A stretch of 64,000 nt of DNA, from NCBI RefSeq assembly GCF_038070105.1, contig NZ_JBBPBZ010000002.1, positions 426,501 through 490,500 on the forward strand, in the 5' to 3' direction. This DNA is from Methylocystis sp. IM3 (GTDB taxonomy: Bacteria; Pseudomonadota; Alphaproteobacteria; Rhizobiales; Beijerinckiaceae). The position numbers were made by a program, and so were the translations under genes. Positions 27,326 through 36,629 of the stretch are shown piece by piece (positions within the stretch are counted from its first letter, which is position 1; each line of letters starts with the position of its first letter). The notes under the pieces were generated by a model. The model was given only the letters and a program-made list of their open reading frames with translations, was not told where the DNA came from and did not search any database.

Positions 27326-27853
27326 ATGAGCGCCGCGCCACGGGGAAAAGGGCGATTCGCCCGGCCCCTCGCCGAATATGTGCAAAAGCAGATCGACCCG
27401 CTCGCCGCGCGGCAGGGCTTTGGGGAAGCCGCGCTGCTGATGCGCTGGCCGGAGATCGTCGGCGCCCGCGTCGCGGACGTCTGTGCGCCCGAACGTCTCC
27501 AATGGCCGGCGCGCGCCCGCAAGGCCGCGCCCGGCCGCCCCCAGGAGCCGGCGACCCTCATCCTGCGGGTGGAGCCGGGCTTCGGCCTCGAAATCCAGCA
27601 TATGATCCCGGCCATTCTTGACCGGGTGAACGCGCATCTCGGCTGGCGCTGCGTCGATCGCGCCACGCTGCGCCAGCAGGCGCTCGCGGTTCGGTCGGCG
27701 CCGCGCCGCCCACCCCGCGCCGCCCCCGACCCCGCTGCGCGCGCCAAGGCCGAAGCCGCGACCGAGGGCGTGGCGGAGGAGGCGCTGAGATCCGCGCTGA
27801 TCCGGCTCGGCGAAAGGGCGCTGGCCGGCAGGCAAAAGGACGGGACGCGCTGA
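27326..27853 (+). CDS. DUF721 (DciA-like) protein
   Basis: This 175-residue protein begins after GGGAGAAGG. It has the DUF721 core: PLAEYVQKQIDPLAARQGFG, a WPEIVG motif, and ATLILRVEPGFGLEIQHM. A disordered Ala/Pro/Arg-rich linker and a short C-terminal helix follow. DUF721 includes DciA, which loads the replicative helicase in bacteria lacking DnaC. The pairing with mutY is common in Hyphomicrobiales. Confidence 0.85.
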   Translation: MSAAPRGKGRFARPLAEYVQKQIDPLAARQGFGEAALLMRWPEIVGARVADVCAPERLQWPARARKAAPGRPQEPATLILRVEPGFGLEIQHMIPAILDRVNAHLGWRCVDRATLRQQALAVRSAPRRPPRAAPDPAARAKAEAATEGVAEEALRSALIRLGERALAGRQKDGTR

Positions 27854-27940
27854 AAATGCGTCGAAAAGGCAGACATTCCGCCCCGTGCGTCAGAACGCTT
27901 GCAATCCAGACCGCTTGCGCATAGTTTCGCGCCGCGTCGG

Positions 27941-28017
27941 GCCGCCATAGCTCAGTTGGTTAGAGCACCAGATTGTGGATCTGGGGGTCCCCCGTTCGAG
28001 CCGGGGTGGCGGTACCA
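27941..28017 (+). tRNA. tRNA-His (GTG)
   Basis: The sequence starts GCCGCCATAGCTCAG and ends GGCGGTACCA with CCA encoded. The stem CCAGA/TCTGG encloses TTGTGGA, giving anticodon GTG. The first pair is G-T and residue 73 is A, without an opposing C for G-1, a trait of alphaproteobacterial tRNA-His. Its 3' 49 bp are repeated at 49617, making it the island's integration site. Confidence 0.96.
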
Positions 28018-28018
28018 T
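27969..28018 (+). repeat. attL: 3' part of tRNA-His, left copy of the island direct repeat
   Basis: From the anticodon stem to the CCA plus one T, this 50-bp stretch recurs at 49617-49666 in the same orientation with three mismatches, all between the anticodon arm and the T arm. This is the classic signature of tyrosine-recombinase integration into a tRNA gene. Confidence 0.85.
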
Positions 28019-28331
28019 AGAAATCAATAATTTGCTGAATTTGCGCTTGACCACTGTAGTGGCCAAGTAACGCCCCACGTAACAGGCGGCGGGCGGTCAC
28101 GCGCCGTTGCAAACGACCAAAAAATCGTCGGACCGCCCGTCAGGGAGGTCTTGCACAAGCACGGCCTGACCGCGGTACACGTCGGCGCCAGCTCGTTGAG
28201 CGCTTGCGGAAGAGCGGCGTGACGCGCCGCGCCATCGGGGACGCGCTAGAAGATTTCCGGGGCCAAACCTGCAAGGACGCTGAAGTGGCTGACAATAGCG
28301 CAGCCTTAAGGCAGGCGCCGACATGGATCGG
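28019..28331 (+). other. Segment after attL with a truncated reading frame
   Basis: No complete gene is seen. From about 28160 a plus-strand frame reads RRRQLVERLRKSGVTRRAIG and runs to a TGA at 28333-28335, overlapping the next start by ATGA. It lacks a start codon and a recognisable N-terminus, so it looks like the 3' end of a gene cut off at the island border. Confidence 0.4.
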
Positions 28332-28490
28332 ATGAAAAGGCGCGAGGAAGAAATATTGAACAGCCTTCCCTGTCACGGTCGCGTTGTCTGCGACAAATGT
28401 TTTCGTAACCGTCCCGTCGTGTTTGATCAGACAATCAGGGAAGAGGGCGGCTGGAGGATCACCGCGAATCCGCTCGCTTGGGGCACGTGA
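28332..28490 (+). CDS. Small protein with a CxxC motif
   Basis: This 52-residue frame starts at an ATG overlapping the preceding stop (ATGA). It reads MKRREEEILNS, then PCHGRVVCDKC, a His/Cys cluster that could bind zinc, and ends WRITANPLAWGT. Its stop overlaps the GTG start of the next frame. The three overlapping frames suggest one translation-coupled operon. I do not recognise the family. Confidence 0.5.
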   Translation: MKRREEEILNSLPCHGRVVCDKCFRNRPVVFDQTIREEGGWRITANPLAWGT

Positions 28491-29095
28491 AGCCCTCGGG
28501 GCGCGACGATCCTTGCGTCCGCGAGATCGAGGCCAGAAATCAAGAGTCAGTTTCTCCCGAACCGCCGGAGATCGTGGCGTCGCAGAGCGCGCTTCCGCCA
28601 TCGACCGGAGCGGCTGCGGCCCTAATGATCGCTCAACCGATCGCAGCGTCGGCGCACAGGGGTGGGGCATTTCGTTCACACCTTCCCTTGCTCTCGGCTG
28701 CGGCGGCGCTTCTCGTAATGGGGGGTGCGGCATGGTGGCTCAATAAGAGCCAAGCGACGACGGGCTCCCCCGAGACGGCGTTGTCGACGCAAGCGGAAAA
28801 AATATCGCCTCCGACCCTCGCTTCAGGCTTCTTCCACCATGGAGTCGGCCGACGAGCGGACTCTTCCGGAGATGATTCATTACGTTATTCACAAGACGCA
28901 CGTGGCGCCTCGACGCTGAAGCGTGAGCCATGGCCCGGAATGGAGCAGACCGATAACTCATGGCCGAGCGTATCAGCCGCAGTTCTAGCGATCCACAGAC
29001 CGAGACCAAGGCCGCCTGTGTCGGAATTTAGGCGGCTGAATTTTCCGAAAACGTTGTCGCATTTATCTTTTGGAATTCCGATCCCGGTGTCATAA
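28487..29095 (+). CDS. Hypothetical single-pass membrane protein, C-terminus doubtful
   Basis: From GTG 28487 the frame has about 202 codons. Residues about 67-85 (LPLLSAAAALLVMGGAAWWL) form one membrane helix after a cytoplasmic Pro/Glu-rich segment. Beyond about codon 105 the sequence no longer looks like a protein and the last 210 bp overlap the sensor kinase gene on the other strand. The original C-terminus has probably been lost by rearrangement. The fold resembles a one-helix anti-sigma or secretion-accessory protein, but nothing proves that. Confidence 0.4.
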   Translation: MKPSGRDDPCVREIEARNQESVSPEPPEIVASQSALPPSTGAAAALMIAQPIAASAHRGGAFRSHLPLLSAAAALLVMGGAAWWLNKSQATTGSPETALSTQAEKISPPTLASGFFHHGVGRRADSSGDDSLRYSQDARGASTLKREPWPGMEQTDNSWPSVSAAVLAIHRPRPRPPVSEFRRLNFPKTLSHLSFGIPIPVS

Positions 29096-30612
29096 ATCTC
29101 GATCAAAACGCGTCCGGACCTTCGTCGGCAGCAAATCAAAATTCCACCCTTAACCGTGTAGTTAATCGCGTTACCAATCAGATTGCGAATGATCGCCTCG
29201 AGAAGGATGGGGTCGCTTAATACGTTTTCACCGCACGATCGCAATCTGATTCTTAGGCCTTTCTGATCAGCCTTAGACGCCCACTGATCCACGGCTGAGC
29301 GGAGCAATGGTCCGATCGCGACTGACTTGTGCTCACGGGGCCCTTCATCGAGTCGCGTCGCGGTAACCAAGGCGTCAAGCTGGCTGTTGAGGCGTTCGAC
29401 CGCTTCATCAGCCGCCGCTAAATATCGGTTTTCATCTTCTTTATCCTGCGCGCGGCTGCGCAACCTGGACACAGCCATGAGTATTTGCAGCGGCTGTCTT
29501 AAGTCATGTCCAGCGATAGCAAGGATCAGACCTTTGAATTGATTCGCTGCGGAAAGCTCTCTCTCGTGGGCGTGCAGGGTTTCCATCAGCCGGTTGAACG
29601 ACTCGCCGAGCTCGCGGAACTCGGGGGCTTCCAGACGTCGCGGGACATAGACTTGGTAATCATCCCGCTGCGATCCTCGGATCACCTTGAGCAGCCGCTC
29701 GATGGGCCGTCGGATGGCGTTCGCGCCAACCGCCCACGCGAGCGCCAGGGCGGCGCTAAGGCTCAAAAGGCTCAGCGCAAAGCTTCGCCACTGCTCGGCG
29801 TAGAGCGAAGCAAATGCGTGCTCGCGATCGACCCCAAAAAGAATAAATAAATCCGGCGGGGGCACCGTGATCGGAACGTAGCCGTAAATTACATCTTTGC
29901 CTTGATCGTCCTTTAGCTCCGCGGTCGCGGGCGAAGCGGCGTGGATCATTGTCAGTTGTTCCGGAGTTGCGTTCTTTCCGACGCGGCCGGTCGCGCTGGG
30001 CAGCTCGGCCAAAATGGTCCCGTGCCGATCTGTGATCAAAAGCGACTCGCCAGGTTGGAATGGAACTCGGCGCAAGTGACCGGCAAACCAGTCCAAGCTC
30101 AGATAGGCGACGGCGATCGCTACAGTCTCTTCTTTGTCATTCCGAATTGGATGGGCGAACGGGATGGTCTTTTCACCATTGATTCGGCTTACGGTGTAAT
30201 CGCCGGTCGAGAACTTTCCAGTTTTCAGCGTCTCCGCAAAAAAGTTACGATCGCCGATCGTAGCTCCTGAATTCCCAGGTATGCTCGCGCACTGGAGCGT
30301 GCCGTCGCGGTCGGCGATGGCGAGCACAAGGTCTTTTCGATACTGCTTGGCAAGTTCCCCGAGCGTCTCCGTGCACTCCAGGGGATTCAGCGATTTTGAA
30401 ACCGGCAGTTCCGCAACGGCCCCCAATAGGCGTTCGATCCCGTTCACAATGCCGTCTAGCTCGGCGTTTCGATGTTCAGCTGTCGATAAGGCCGAGCTGC
30501 GAATCTCCCGCTCTCGCTCGTTGGCTCGCAGAACTTCATTAATTCCCTGCACCGCGAGTGTCGGGAGCAGCGCGATCAGCGTCACCGTGAAAAGGCGAAC
30601 CGATATGTTCAC
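28885..30612 (-). CDS. Membrane sensor histidine kinase with periplasmic Cache-type domain
   Basis: The protein has 575 residues. An N-terminal helix (about 5-27) and a second helix (about 280-300) bracket a Cache-like sensor (IGDRNFFAETLKTGKFSTGD). A HAMP linker leads to a HisKA domain with the phospho-accepting histidine in IAGHDLRQPLQILM. The HATPase has NLIGNAINYTVKGG, DTGIGIPKDK and GLGLGLWIA, all intact. No response regulator gene is adjacent, so the partner is encoded elsewhere or was lost. It is the first complete gene of the island. Confidence 0.88.
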   Translation of the reverse strand: MNISVRLFTVTLIALLPTLAVQGINEVLRANEREREIRSSALSTAEHRNAELDGIVNGIERLLGAVAELPVSKSLNPLECTETLGELAKQYRKDLVLAIADRDGTLQCASIPGNSGATIGDRNFFAETLKTGKFSTGDYTVSRINGEKTIPFAHPIRNDKEETVAIAVAYLSLDWFAGHLRRVPFQPGESLLITDRHGTILAELPSATGRVGKNATPEQLTMIHAASPATAELKDDQGKDVIYGYVPITVPPPDLFILFGVDREHAFASLYAEQWRSFALSLLSLSAALALAWAVGANAIRRPIERLLKVIRGSQRDDYQVYVPRRLEAPEFRELGESFNRLMETLHAHERELSAANQFKGLILAIAGHDLRQPLQILMAVSRLRSRAQDKEDENRYLAAADEAVERLNSQLDALVTATRLDEGPREHKSVAIGPLLRSAVDQWASKADQKGLRIRLRSCGENVLSDPILLEAIIRNLIGNAINYTVKGGILICCRRRSGRVLIEIYDTGIGIPKDKCDNVFGKFSRLNSDTGGLGLGLWIARTAADTLGHELSVCSIPGHGSRFSVEAPRASCE

Positions 30613-30777
30613 GACCTGCCCCCCGTAGCGATCGCCGTCAAGCGCCCGATTCTAGTTTTCTTATTGTGCCTCGCCTTTTCAGCTAATAACTTGACCCTCT
30701 TTTTCTATAGGTTGCGCGTTTGTCGCTTTCAGCCCATTCTAGGCCGAGGCCCGCGCGCGATAGCAGGCGGGCGAGCG

Positions 30778-30990
30778 CTATTTCAGGGCGGTGAGATCGG
30801 CTCCGAAATTGATGTGATACGCCTGACCGTCGATGACGAAGGCCGGCACTGATTTCACGCAATATAGGTCAGCACATGGGCCTGCGTCGGATTAAGCCCG
30901 GCTGTCCCGGCGATCGCCCATTGATCCGCGCGCATGACGGCGCAGATGCGATCGAGACCGTCGCGAATCCGGCGAGGGTTATTTGGGGCT
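30778..30990 (-). pseudogene. Relics of a thioredoxin-fold protein and a MarR regulator
   Basis: Two short minus-strand frames lie head to tail. One (30778-30852) encodes VPAFVIDGQAYHINFGADL, the C-terminal end of a small thioredoxin-like protein. The other (stop at 30855-30857) encodes RDGLDRICAVMRADQW and GLNPTQAHVLTYIA, the start of a MarR helix-turn-helix domain. Both lack the rest of their genes and appear joined by a deletion. They explain most of the otherwise gene-free space between the sensor kinase and lysR. Confidence 0.55.
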
Positions 30991-31129
30991 CTGGCGGAAC
31001 AGAGGTCATACCTTATGCATAGGACGCCTATGTAATGACGTCAAGAGCAATTTGAAGTGGGGACTGCGGTGGAAACGCGAGCGCTGAGCATTTGCGCGTT
31101 TTGCTGCCGGCCATCGTCGCTGGCTCGGC

Positions 31130-32041
31130 CTATCGGGCCGCGGTGGAAAGATCGGTTGGGCGTTTCCGCGATTCAATGACCGTCAAGAGGCCTGGCTTTT
31201 CGCGGCCGGAGGCCGCGAGTCTTAGGCCTTCTCTGACACGCGCAAGAGCTTCATCGGCTCGGCCGGCGGCGTAGACGGCGTGACTGGAGTAGGAGAACTC
31301 GGGAGCGCCTCGCACTCGATGCAACCGTCCGTCATCGATGAAGGGTTGCGCCGCGCCAATGCGGAAATACCCAGAACCGCCGACTGATAAAAGGAAGGTC
31401 AGCGCAAGCGGTCCAAGCGAAATCGACGTGGCGGGACTACCAAGCTCAGGGAAGGCCGCCTGATGATTAGCTTGGAACGCGGCGCCCCAATCTACGAAAA
31501 TGTAAGTGCTTGGATCGACGTCTCCGTCAGGCGAGCTCGTCACTTGAACAAGCTTTTCTTCCATGAGCAACTCGCAAACGAGGCCAGACCGCGGAGGCGG
31601 GCTATAGACGACCGCCAGGTCTAGAGATCCCTCTTCGACGCGTTCGACGAGGCGCGTCGCAGCATCGACTTCCGCTCTGACCGCGATGTCAGGACACTCC
31701 AGGCGCATCCAAATTAGCCAATCGGCGAGCAAGGGATGCCAAAGGCTCAGTTCGCCTCCGAGGGTGATTTTGTCGGCTTTGTTGGCGGGAAGCGCGACCT
31801 GTTGCCGGGCCCTCTCCCAAATCTGCACAAGTGTCTCGGCATAGCGCTTGAAGCGTTCACCAGCTGGCGTCAGTCGGGCGCCCGCCTTGTTTCGAATGAA
31901 AAGCACCCGGTCGAGTTCCATTTCCAGCGCTCGAATTCGGGCGCTGACGGCGGTTTGGGTCAGGTGCAGGCGCTCGGCGGACGCAATGAAGCTTCCGCTT
32001 TCAGCCACCACCAGAAAGGTTCGAGCAAGGTTGATGTCCAT
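31130..32041 (-). CDS. LysR-family transcriptional regulator
   Basis: This 303-residue protein starts MDINLARTFLVVAESGSFIA with a LysR helix-turn-helix (residues about 1-60, AERLHLTQTAVSARIRALE). The remainder is a periplasmic-binding-like effector domain (LDLAVVYSPPPRSGLV). It is divergent from a DHA2-type MFS exporter across an AT-rich region of about 290 bp, where it presumably binds and controls both genes. Confidence 0.9.
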   Translation of the reverse strand: MDINLARTFLVVAESGSFIASAERLHLTQTAVSARIRALEMELDRVLFIRNKAGARLTPAGERFKRYAETLVQIWERARQQVALPANKADKITLGGELSLWHPLLADWLIWMRLECPDIAVRAEVDAATRLVERVEEGSLDLAVVYSPPPRSGLVCELLMEEKLVQVTSSPDGDVDPSTYIFVDWGAAFQANHQAAFPELGSPATSISLGPLALTFLLSVGGSGYFRIGAAQPFIDDGRLHRVRGAPEFSYSSHAVYAAGRADEALARVREGLRLAASGREKPGLLTVIESRKRPTDLSTAAR

Positions 32042-32334
32042 GGGTAAGTATCAAAAAAATTGATATTAAATTCAATAAAACAAATTTGTCTGATCGCAAA
32101 TCAAATGCGAACCTGTTTTCCGGGAAATGGGGCTCAAACCGCTTCGTCGTAATGTGGCGGATGGGAGCGGGTCCTCTGGCGACTGCCGCCTTCGTTGAGG
32201 GCTGGGGTCAAGGCTCAGTTGGCTGGCGACCGGCGCCCCGGACGCAGTCAGAAATTGTGTTGCGAACGACATGTTGGAGAGAGCGTTGCCCCTTCACTCG
32301 TCATTCCCCGAGCGCGCCGGTCCTGGGGCGCGCG

Positions 32335-33921
32335 ATGTTCGTTGACAACAGGCCGTTACGCGGCTGGCGGCTTTGGTTGTTCATTGCGACCCTAGCGCTT
32401 GGCACAGTCGTCGTCCTTTCCAATGTCCCCGGCTACACGATAACCGTGCCATATGTGGCGGGGAGCCTTGGCGGCGTCACGCCGAGCTTCGGCACGTGGG
32501 GGACGACCGACCATATGGTTGGCCTGGCGCTTGGCCTGCCATTTGCGCGTTGGTTCTCGGGCCGCTTCGGCGACTATCGCGTCTATGTCGTCGCGTTCCT
32601 TCTCTACGCCTGCGCCGCATGGGTTTGCGCAGCGAGCGAGACCCTTTGGACGTTTCTGCCGGGCCGCATTGCGCTTGGCTTCGCGGGCGGTGTGACCCTC
32701 CCGCTCGCGCAATCGCTGGCGCTCAGGGAGTTTCCCGAGCGCCGACGCACCTGGGCCGTCGGATTGTGGGGCGTGCTGAGCATGACGCCCTTAACGATCG
32801 GCGTGTTTCTTGGCGGATGGTTCGCCGAATTCTTGAGCTGGCGCTGGGTGTTTTATACCGACGTCATCGTCGGCGTGCTCGTGGCCGCCCTTGTGGGCGC
32901 GCTGCTTTATGGCCGGGGTTTCAGCGTGCGAATCGTGCGATTCGACTTCGTAGGAGTCGCCCTGCTTACCGTCATCGTCTATGGCGTCCAAACAGTCCTC
33001 AACATGGGTAACGATTTTGATTGGTTCGCCTCGCCGATCCTTGTGACAGCCCTGGTCGTTGTTGAAATCGCGGTCCCGGCATTTGTGATTTGGGAGCTCG
33101 GCGAGCGCAATCCCGTGCTCGACTTGCGCTTGTTCGGACATCGTAACTATGCGATCGCGACCTTCTGCTCCGTGTTTGGATTCCTGATCATCCAGGGTCT
33201 ATTGTCGGTATTTGTCTTTCAACTGCAGTTGCTCATGGGCTATACGTCATCCCTTGCCGGAATGGTTTACCTATTGATGTTCGTCATCGCGGGGCCGGCT
33301 GTCGCCATTCTCCATGAACTCAACAAAACGATAGACGTGCGCCTAATCAGCTTCTTCGATTTTGCCGGGCTCGCTGGGACGCTTACTTGGCTCGGGCTAT
33401 TCGACCGGCTTGCCTGGTTCGACCAGCTATTCTCGCCGATGCTGTTCTTCGGCTTTTTTATTGCCCTCTTCTTTGCCCCGCTTGCGAGCTTGGCCATGCA
33501 CGGGCTCTCTGGATCGAAGCTTATTCGCGCCGCCGAGGAACTGGCGTTGTTGCGCACCGTAGCGGGCTCCTACGGCATCTCGTTGCTCGCTGTCGTACAG
33601 TTCCGGCGGCTACCGTTCCACCAGCTCGACCTCGCCGATCATCTCGGGGGGCGGCGGTTTGCATCACTGGATCTTTTCGCGCAGACGACCGCGAAACTTG
33701 AAGCTGCGGGCCTAAACTCCTCGACGGCGACGCGCCGGCTTGCAAACCTCATACGTGAGCAATCGGCCCTGCTCGCGTTGAACGACGTGTTTCTGGTCGG
33801 CGCTGTCGTCTTCGTGTTGCTGGCCGCCCTCCTCTGGTTCGCACATCCAACCATGATCGCCTTCTGGCGGCGTGGTGATGCGGCGCATCTCCGAGCGGAG
33901 GAGCTCATGGAGTCGCCATGA
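32335..33921 (+). CDS. MFS transporter, DHA2 family (EmrB-like)
   Basis: The ATG at 32335 gives 528 residues; the longer frame from 32086 has no coding character before this. About 14 hydrophobic helices are visible, with the MFS loop motif ARWFSGRFGDYRVYV and motif C-like FLGGWFAEFLSWRWVFY. DHA2 members export drugs and other hydrophobic compounds with protons. Its C-terminal part carries a soluble loop before the last helix, typical of EmrB. No membrane-fusion protein gene follows. It is controlled presumably by the divergent LysR. Confidence 0.88.
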   Translation: MFVDNRPLRGWRLWLFIATLALGTVVVLSNVPGYTITVPYVAGSLGGVTPSFGTWGTTDHMVGLALGLPFARWFSGRFGDYRVYVVAFLLYACAAWVCAASETLWTFLPGRIALGFAGGVTLPLAQSLALREFPERRRTWAVGLWGVLSMTPLTIGVFLGGWFAEFLSWRWVFYTDVIVGVLVAALVGALLYGRGFSVRIVRFDFVGVALLTVIVYGVQTVLNMGNDFDWFASPILVTALVVVEIAVPAFVIWELGERNPVLDLRLFGHRNYAIATFCSVFGFLIIQGLLSVFVFQLQLLMGYTSSLAGMVYLLMFVIAGPAVAILHELNKTIDVRLISFFDFAGLAGTLTWLGLFDRLAWFDQLFSPMLFFGFFIALFFAPLASLAMHGLSGSKLIRAAEELALLRTVAGSYGISLLAVVQFRRLPFHQLDLADHLGGRRFASLDLFAQTTAKLEAAGLNSSTATRRLANLIREQSALLALNDVFLVGAVVFVLLAALLWFAHPTMIAFWRRGDAAHLRAEELMESP

Positions 33922-34127
33922 GGTGGAGTTTTAACCCGTCGGCATTTTCTCGGCTTCGTCAACGGGCCGTTTTCCGGGACGATGAGGAGCGTGCGCCGTA
34001 CACGGCGCCGCGCGTGTGGCCCTTGCATCAGTCGGACATGGGTATGCGGCGCAGCTGCCTTCCGAGCCACCGCTTTAACCGCACGTCGATTCGTATCTCG
34101 CGCCGGCATCAAGAACTGCGCGAGTGA
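33918..34127 (+). CDS. Short frame coupled to the MFS gene, possibly a truncated partner
   Basis: An ATG overlaps the MFS stop (ATGA at 33918-33921) and opens a 69-codon frame beginning MRWSFNPSAFSRLRQRAVF and containing YTAPRVWPLHQSD. The coupling suggests that a real second gene, perhaps a membrane-fusion protein, started here, but homology is not evident and the frame ends early. The following DNA to 34468 contains no credible gene. Confidence 0.3.
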   Translation: MRWSFNPSAFSRLRQRAVFRDDEERAPYTAPRVWPLHQSDMGMRRSCLPSHRFNRTSIRISRRHQELRE

Positions 34128-34468
34128 TTGGGAAGCTGTAGCGAGCAGCCGCCAGAGGTCGAACCACGCCGACCACGGATGCGGAAATCTAGGGGCTCAC
34201 GAGTTTATCGAGCGCTTCTTCCTCAATGGAGAGCACAATCGTGAGCGTTCAAGGATAAATTTCATTCTTGAGAGTAAGAACTCCAACTCGGAATGCGTCT
34301 AATGGGCAAGGTCACGAGAAAGGTGATCGCGGCGGCGAGATAGTACCTCGCTCGGTAGGACTTCGCGCGCGTTAGAGATTTATGTGCACGCAAAGTCATC
34401 AAATGGAGCTGACGTTTCGGGAGCGTAACCGTCGCTCGATTCTGAACCAGATCAAAGGAGGCGCATCG

Positions 34469-34744
34469 ATGAAATATCTTCTTGTGCTCTTGATCCTATG
34501 CAACACAGCGCAACTTGCTACAGCATCGCCTCGGCATGAACTCGCGGGACGTTCTGGTTTGCATGCATCTGCTGCGTTGTCCTCCAGACAAAGCCCGCGA
34601 CTGAATGTTAACTATCCGGAAAGCCTGAACGGCGAGCGAGACGGGCAGGGATTGATTCCGATAGCAAACCAGGATCTGCGAGGACTTCTCTTCGTGCTTG
34701 GCGGATTGGCCGGCCCGGTAGCGCTCTTGTTCGCAACGCCATAG
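34469..34744 (+). CDS. Small exported hypothetical protein
   Basis: The ATG at 34469 follows a strong AAAGGAGG site. The 91-residue product has a signal peptide (KYLLVLLILCNTAQLATA) and a C-terminal hydrophobic helix (GLLFVLGGLAGPVALLF). The middle is polar and low-complexity. The good ribosome site and signal support it as a real gene, perhaps a small membrane-anchored periplasmic protein. Its function is unknown. Confidence 0.6.
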   Translation: MKYLLVLLILCNTAQLATASPRHELAGRSGLHASAALSSRQSPRLNVNYPESLNGERDGQGLIPIANQDLRGLLFVLGGLAGPVALLFATP

Positions 34745-34868
34745 CGCAGGAGTTGTAGTCCCTCTTTCGACCAACCACATCCTCGGACATGGCCGAGAAA
34801 CTGAATTGATCTGCGTGATTAAAAAATCCCGTCATCGAAACCCCCAACTTTCCTCTCGATGACGCGAT

Positions 34869-34898
34869 GCGGGGGCGCGGCGTTTTTCGCGCCCCCGC
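34869..34898. terminator. Strong GC hairpin upstream of hemA
   Basis: GCGGGGGCGCG (34869-34879) and CGCGCCCCCGC (34888-34898) pair perfectly around a loop GCGTTTTT. It lies about 70 bp before the hemA start. It could end transcription from the left or serve as a 5' leader structure for hemA; no downstream T run exists. Confidence 0.5.
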
Positions 34899-34968
34899 GC
34901 TCTAGCTGGCCGCGAAGGCCCTAGGACGTTCAAAACATTCATGGGCTCAATGAATGAGGGTTCCTTCC

Positions 34969-36255
34969 ATGGTATATCGGCGATATTTCGAGGCGGCCGT
35001 TTCCCGTCTGAAGGACGAACGTCGTTACCGCGTCTTCGCCCATCTTGAGCGCGACGTCGACACCTTTCCCTTCGCCAGATGGCATCGCGACGACGGCTCC
35101 ATTCAGGAGGTCACCGTCTGGTGCTCGAATGACTATCTCGGCATGGGCCAGCATCCGGAGGTGATCGCCGCCATGCTCGAGACGGCGGGCAAGGTCGGCG
35201 CCGGCGCGGGCGGCACGCGCAATATTTCCGGCACCAGCCACGCCATCGTCGAGCTCGAGCGCGAACTCGCCGACCTGCACGGCAAGGAGGCGGCGCTCGT
35301 CTTCACCTCGGGCTGGATTTCCAATCTCGCCGCCATCTCGACCATCGCCGATCTGCTGCCCAATTGCATCATCCTCTCCGACGCCTCGAACCACAATTCG
35401 ATGATCGAGGGCGTGAAGCGGTCGCGCGCCGAAAAGAAAATCTTCCGCCACAACGACCTCGCCCATCTCGAAGAGCTGCTGATCGACGCTGGCGACCGCC
35501 CCAAGCTCGTCGTCTTCGAGAGCCTCTACTCCATGAACGGCAATCTCGCGCCGGTCGCCGAGATCGCCGCGCTCGCCGAACGCTACGGCGCCATGACCTA
35601 TGTCGACGAGGTTCACGCCGTCGGCATGTATGGCGCGCGCGGGGGCGGCGTCTGCGAACAGGCCGGCGTCATGGATCGCATCGACGTGATCGAAGGGACG
35701 CTCGCCAAGGGCTTCGGAACCATGGGCGGCTATGTCGCCGGCGACGCGGTCGTGATCGACGCAATCCGCTCCTATGCGGGCGCCTTCATCTTCACCACGG
35801 CGCTGCCGCCGTCGGTCGCCGCCGCCGCCGGCGCCGCCGTGCGGTTGCTGAAGCGCCGGCCGGATCTGCGCACCGCCCATCAGCGCGCCGCCCATATCAC
35901 CAAGCACGCGCTCTCCGCCGCTGGCCTGCTGGTTCTGGAGAACGCCTCGCATATCGTGCCGGTGATGGTCCGCGACGCGGAATTGTGCAAGGCCGCGAGC
36001 GATCTGCTGCTCGCGCGCCATCACGTCTATATCCAGCCGATCAACTATCCGACCGTCGCCAAGGGCTCGGAGCGCCTGCGCATCACGCCCACGCCACGCC
36101 ACACGCAGGACCATATCGCCCATCTGGTCGAGGCGCTGGTCGATGTCTGGCACACGCTCGGCATCCCCTTCGTGGAGCCGCCGTCGCATCTGCATGTCGA
36201 CGAAAAGAGCGCCGAACGCTGCGCCTATCCCGAGATCAAGCTCGCCGCGCAGTAA
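34969..36255 (+). CDS. hemA: 5-aminolevulinate synthase
   Basis: I start at ATG 34969 (AGGG upstream), matching the family's usual opening [19 protein letters not shown]; 428 residues. Hallmarks of the ALAS/alpha-oxoamine synthase fold include [38 protein letters not shown] and the PLP lysine in [13 protein letters not shown]. It condenses glycine with succinyl-CoA, the first haem-synthesis step in alphaproteobacteria. Codon use is strongly GC-rich, unlike the flanking island genes. It may be an extra copy or a core gene captured between the att repeats. Confidence 0.95.
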   Translation: MVYRRYFEAAVSRLKDERRYRVFAHLERDVDTFPFARWHRDDGSIQEVTVWCSNDYLGMGQHPEVIAAMLETAGKVGAGAGGTRNISGTSHAIVELERELADLHGKEAALVFTSGWISNLAAISTIADLLPNCIILSDASNHNSMIEGVKRSRAEKKIFRHNDLAHLEELLIDAGDRPKLVVFESLYSMNGNLAPVAEIAALAERYGAMTYVDEVHAVGMYGARGGGVCEQAGVMDRIDVIEGTLAKGFGTMGGYVAGDAVVIDAIRSYAGAFIFTTALPPSVAAAAGAAVRLLKRRPDLRTAHQRAAHITKHALSAAGLLVLENASHIVPVMVRDAELCKAASDLLLARHHVYIQPINYPTVAKGSERLRITPTPRHTQDHIAHLVEALVDVWHTLGIPFVEPPSHLHVDEKSAERCAYPEIKLAAQ

Positions 36256-36342
36256 GATACGGAGCGATGTCGTGTTCCCCATGTTCGCGGTGATATTGTG
36301 ATCGTCTCACGTCGGTGGCGTCGACCTCGGTAGGTTAACTTT

Positions 36343-36550
36343 TTATCGTCTTTCGAGGAGAGGAGAGGGGATTACCGATCTCGCTGTGGCAGAACGCCTT
36401 GTCAAAAAGGCTTTTCGCTTTGTTAGTTGGTTTTTCATATCAGGGCAGTCGAAGAAGCCTGCAATGCGCCCGCCGGCGAACACCGTGCGATAAAAAAGGT
36501 GGACCGCAGCGTCGACGACGTATTCGTCGCTGAGACGCGTAAAGCTAGAC
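36343..36550 (-). pseudogene. Truncated haemoglobin (group I) relic
   Basis: A minus-strand frame ending at 36343 reads YVVDAAVHLFYRTVFAG, then RIAGFFDCPDMKNQLTKRKA, followed by FLT. This follows the trHbN pattern of AAVDxFYxKVLAD, IxxFFxGVDM and QxxKQKAFLT. The frame then degenerates and stops before the region carrying the proximal histidine, and there is no start codon or usual LGGEAA start. It is a dead gene fragment downstream of hemA on the opposite strand. Confidence 0.6.
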
Positions 36551-36629
36551 CTGCGCTCTCATAAGCCCGTCGTTGGGCGACAGGTCAAATTCTTTCACGC
36601 TCTCTTTAGAGGCGCGCCCGGGAGGATCC

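Noticed and set aside
34939..36282. Long minus-strand frame opposite hemA
   Set aside because: It is a shadow produced by strong GC bias at third positions of hemA.
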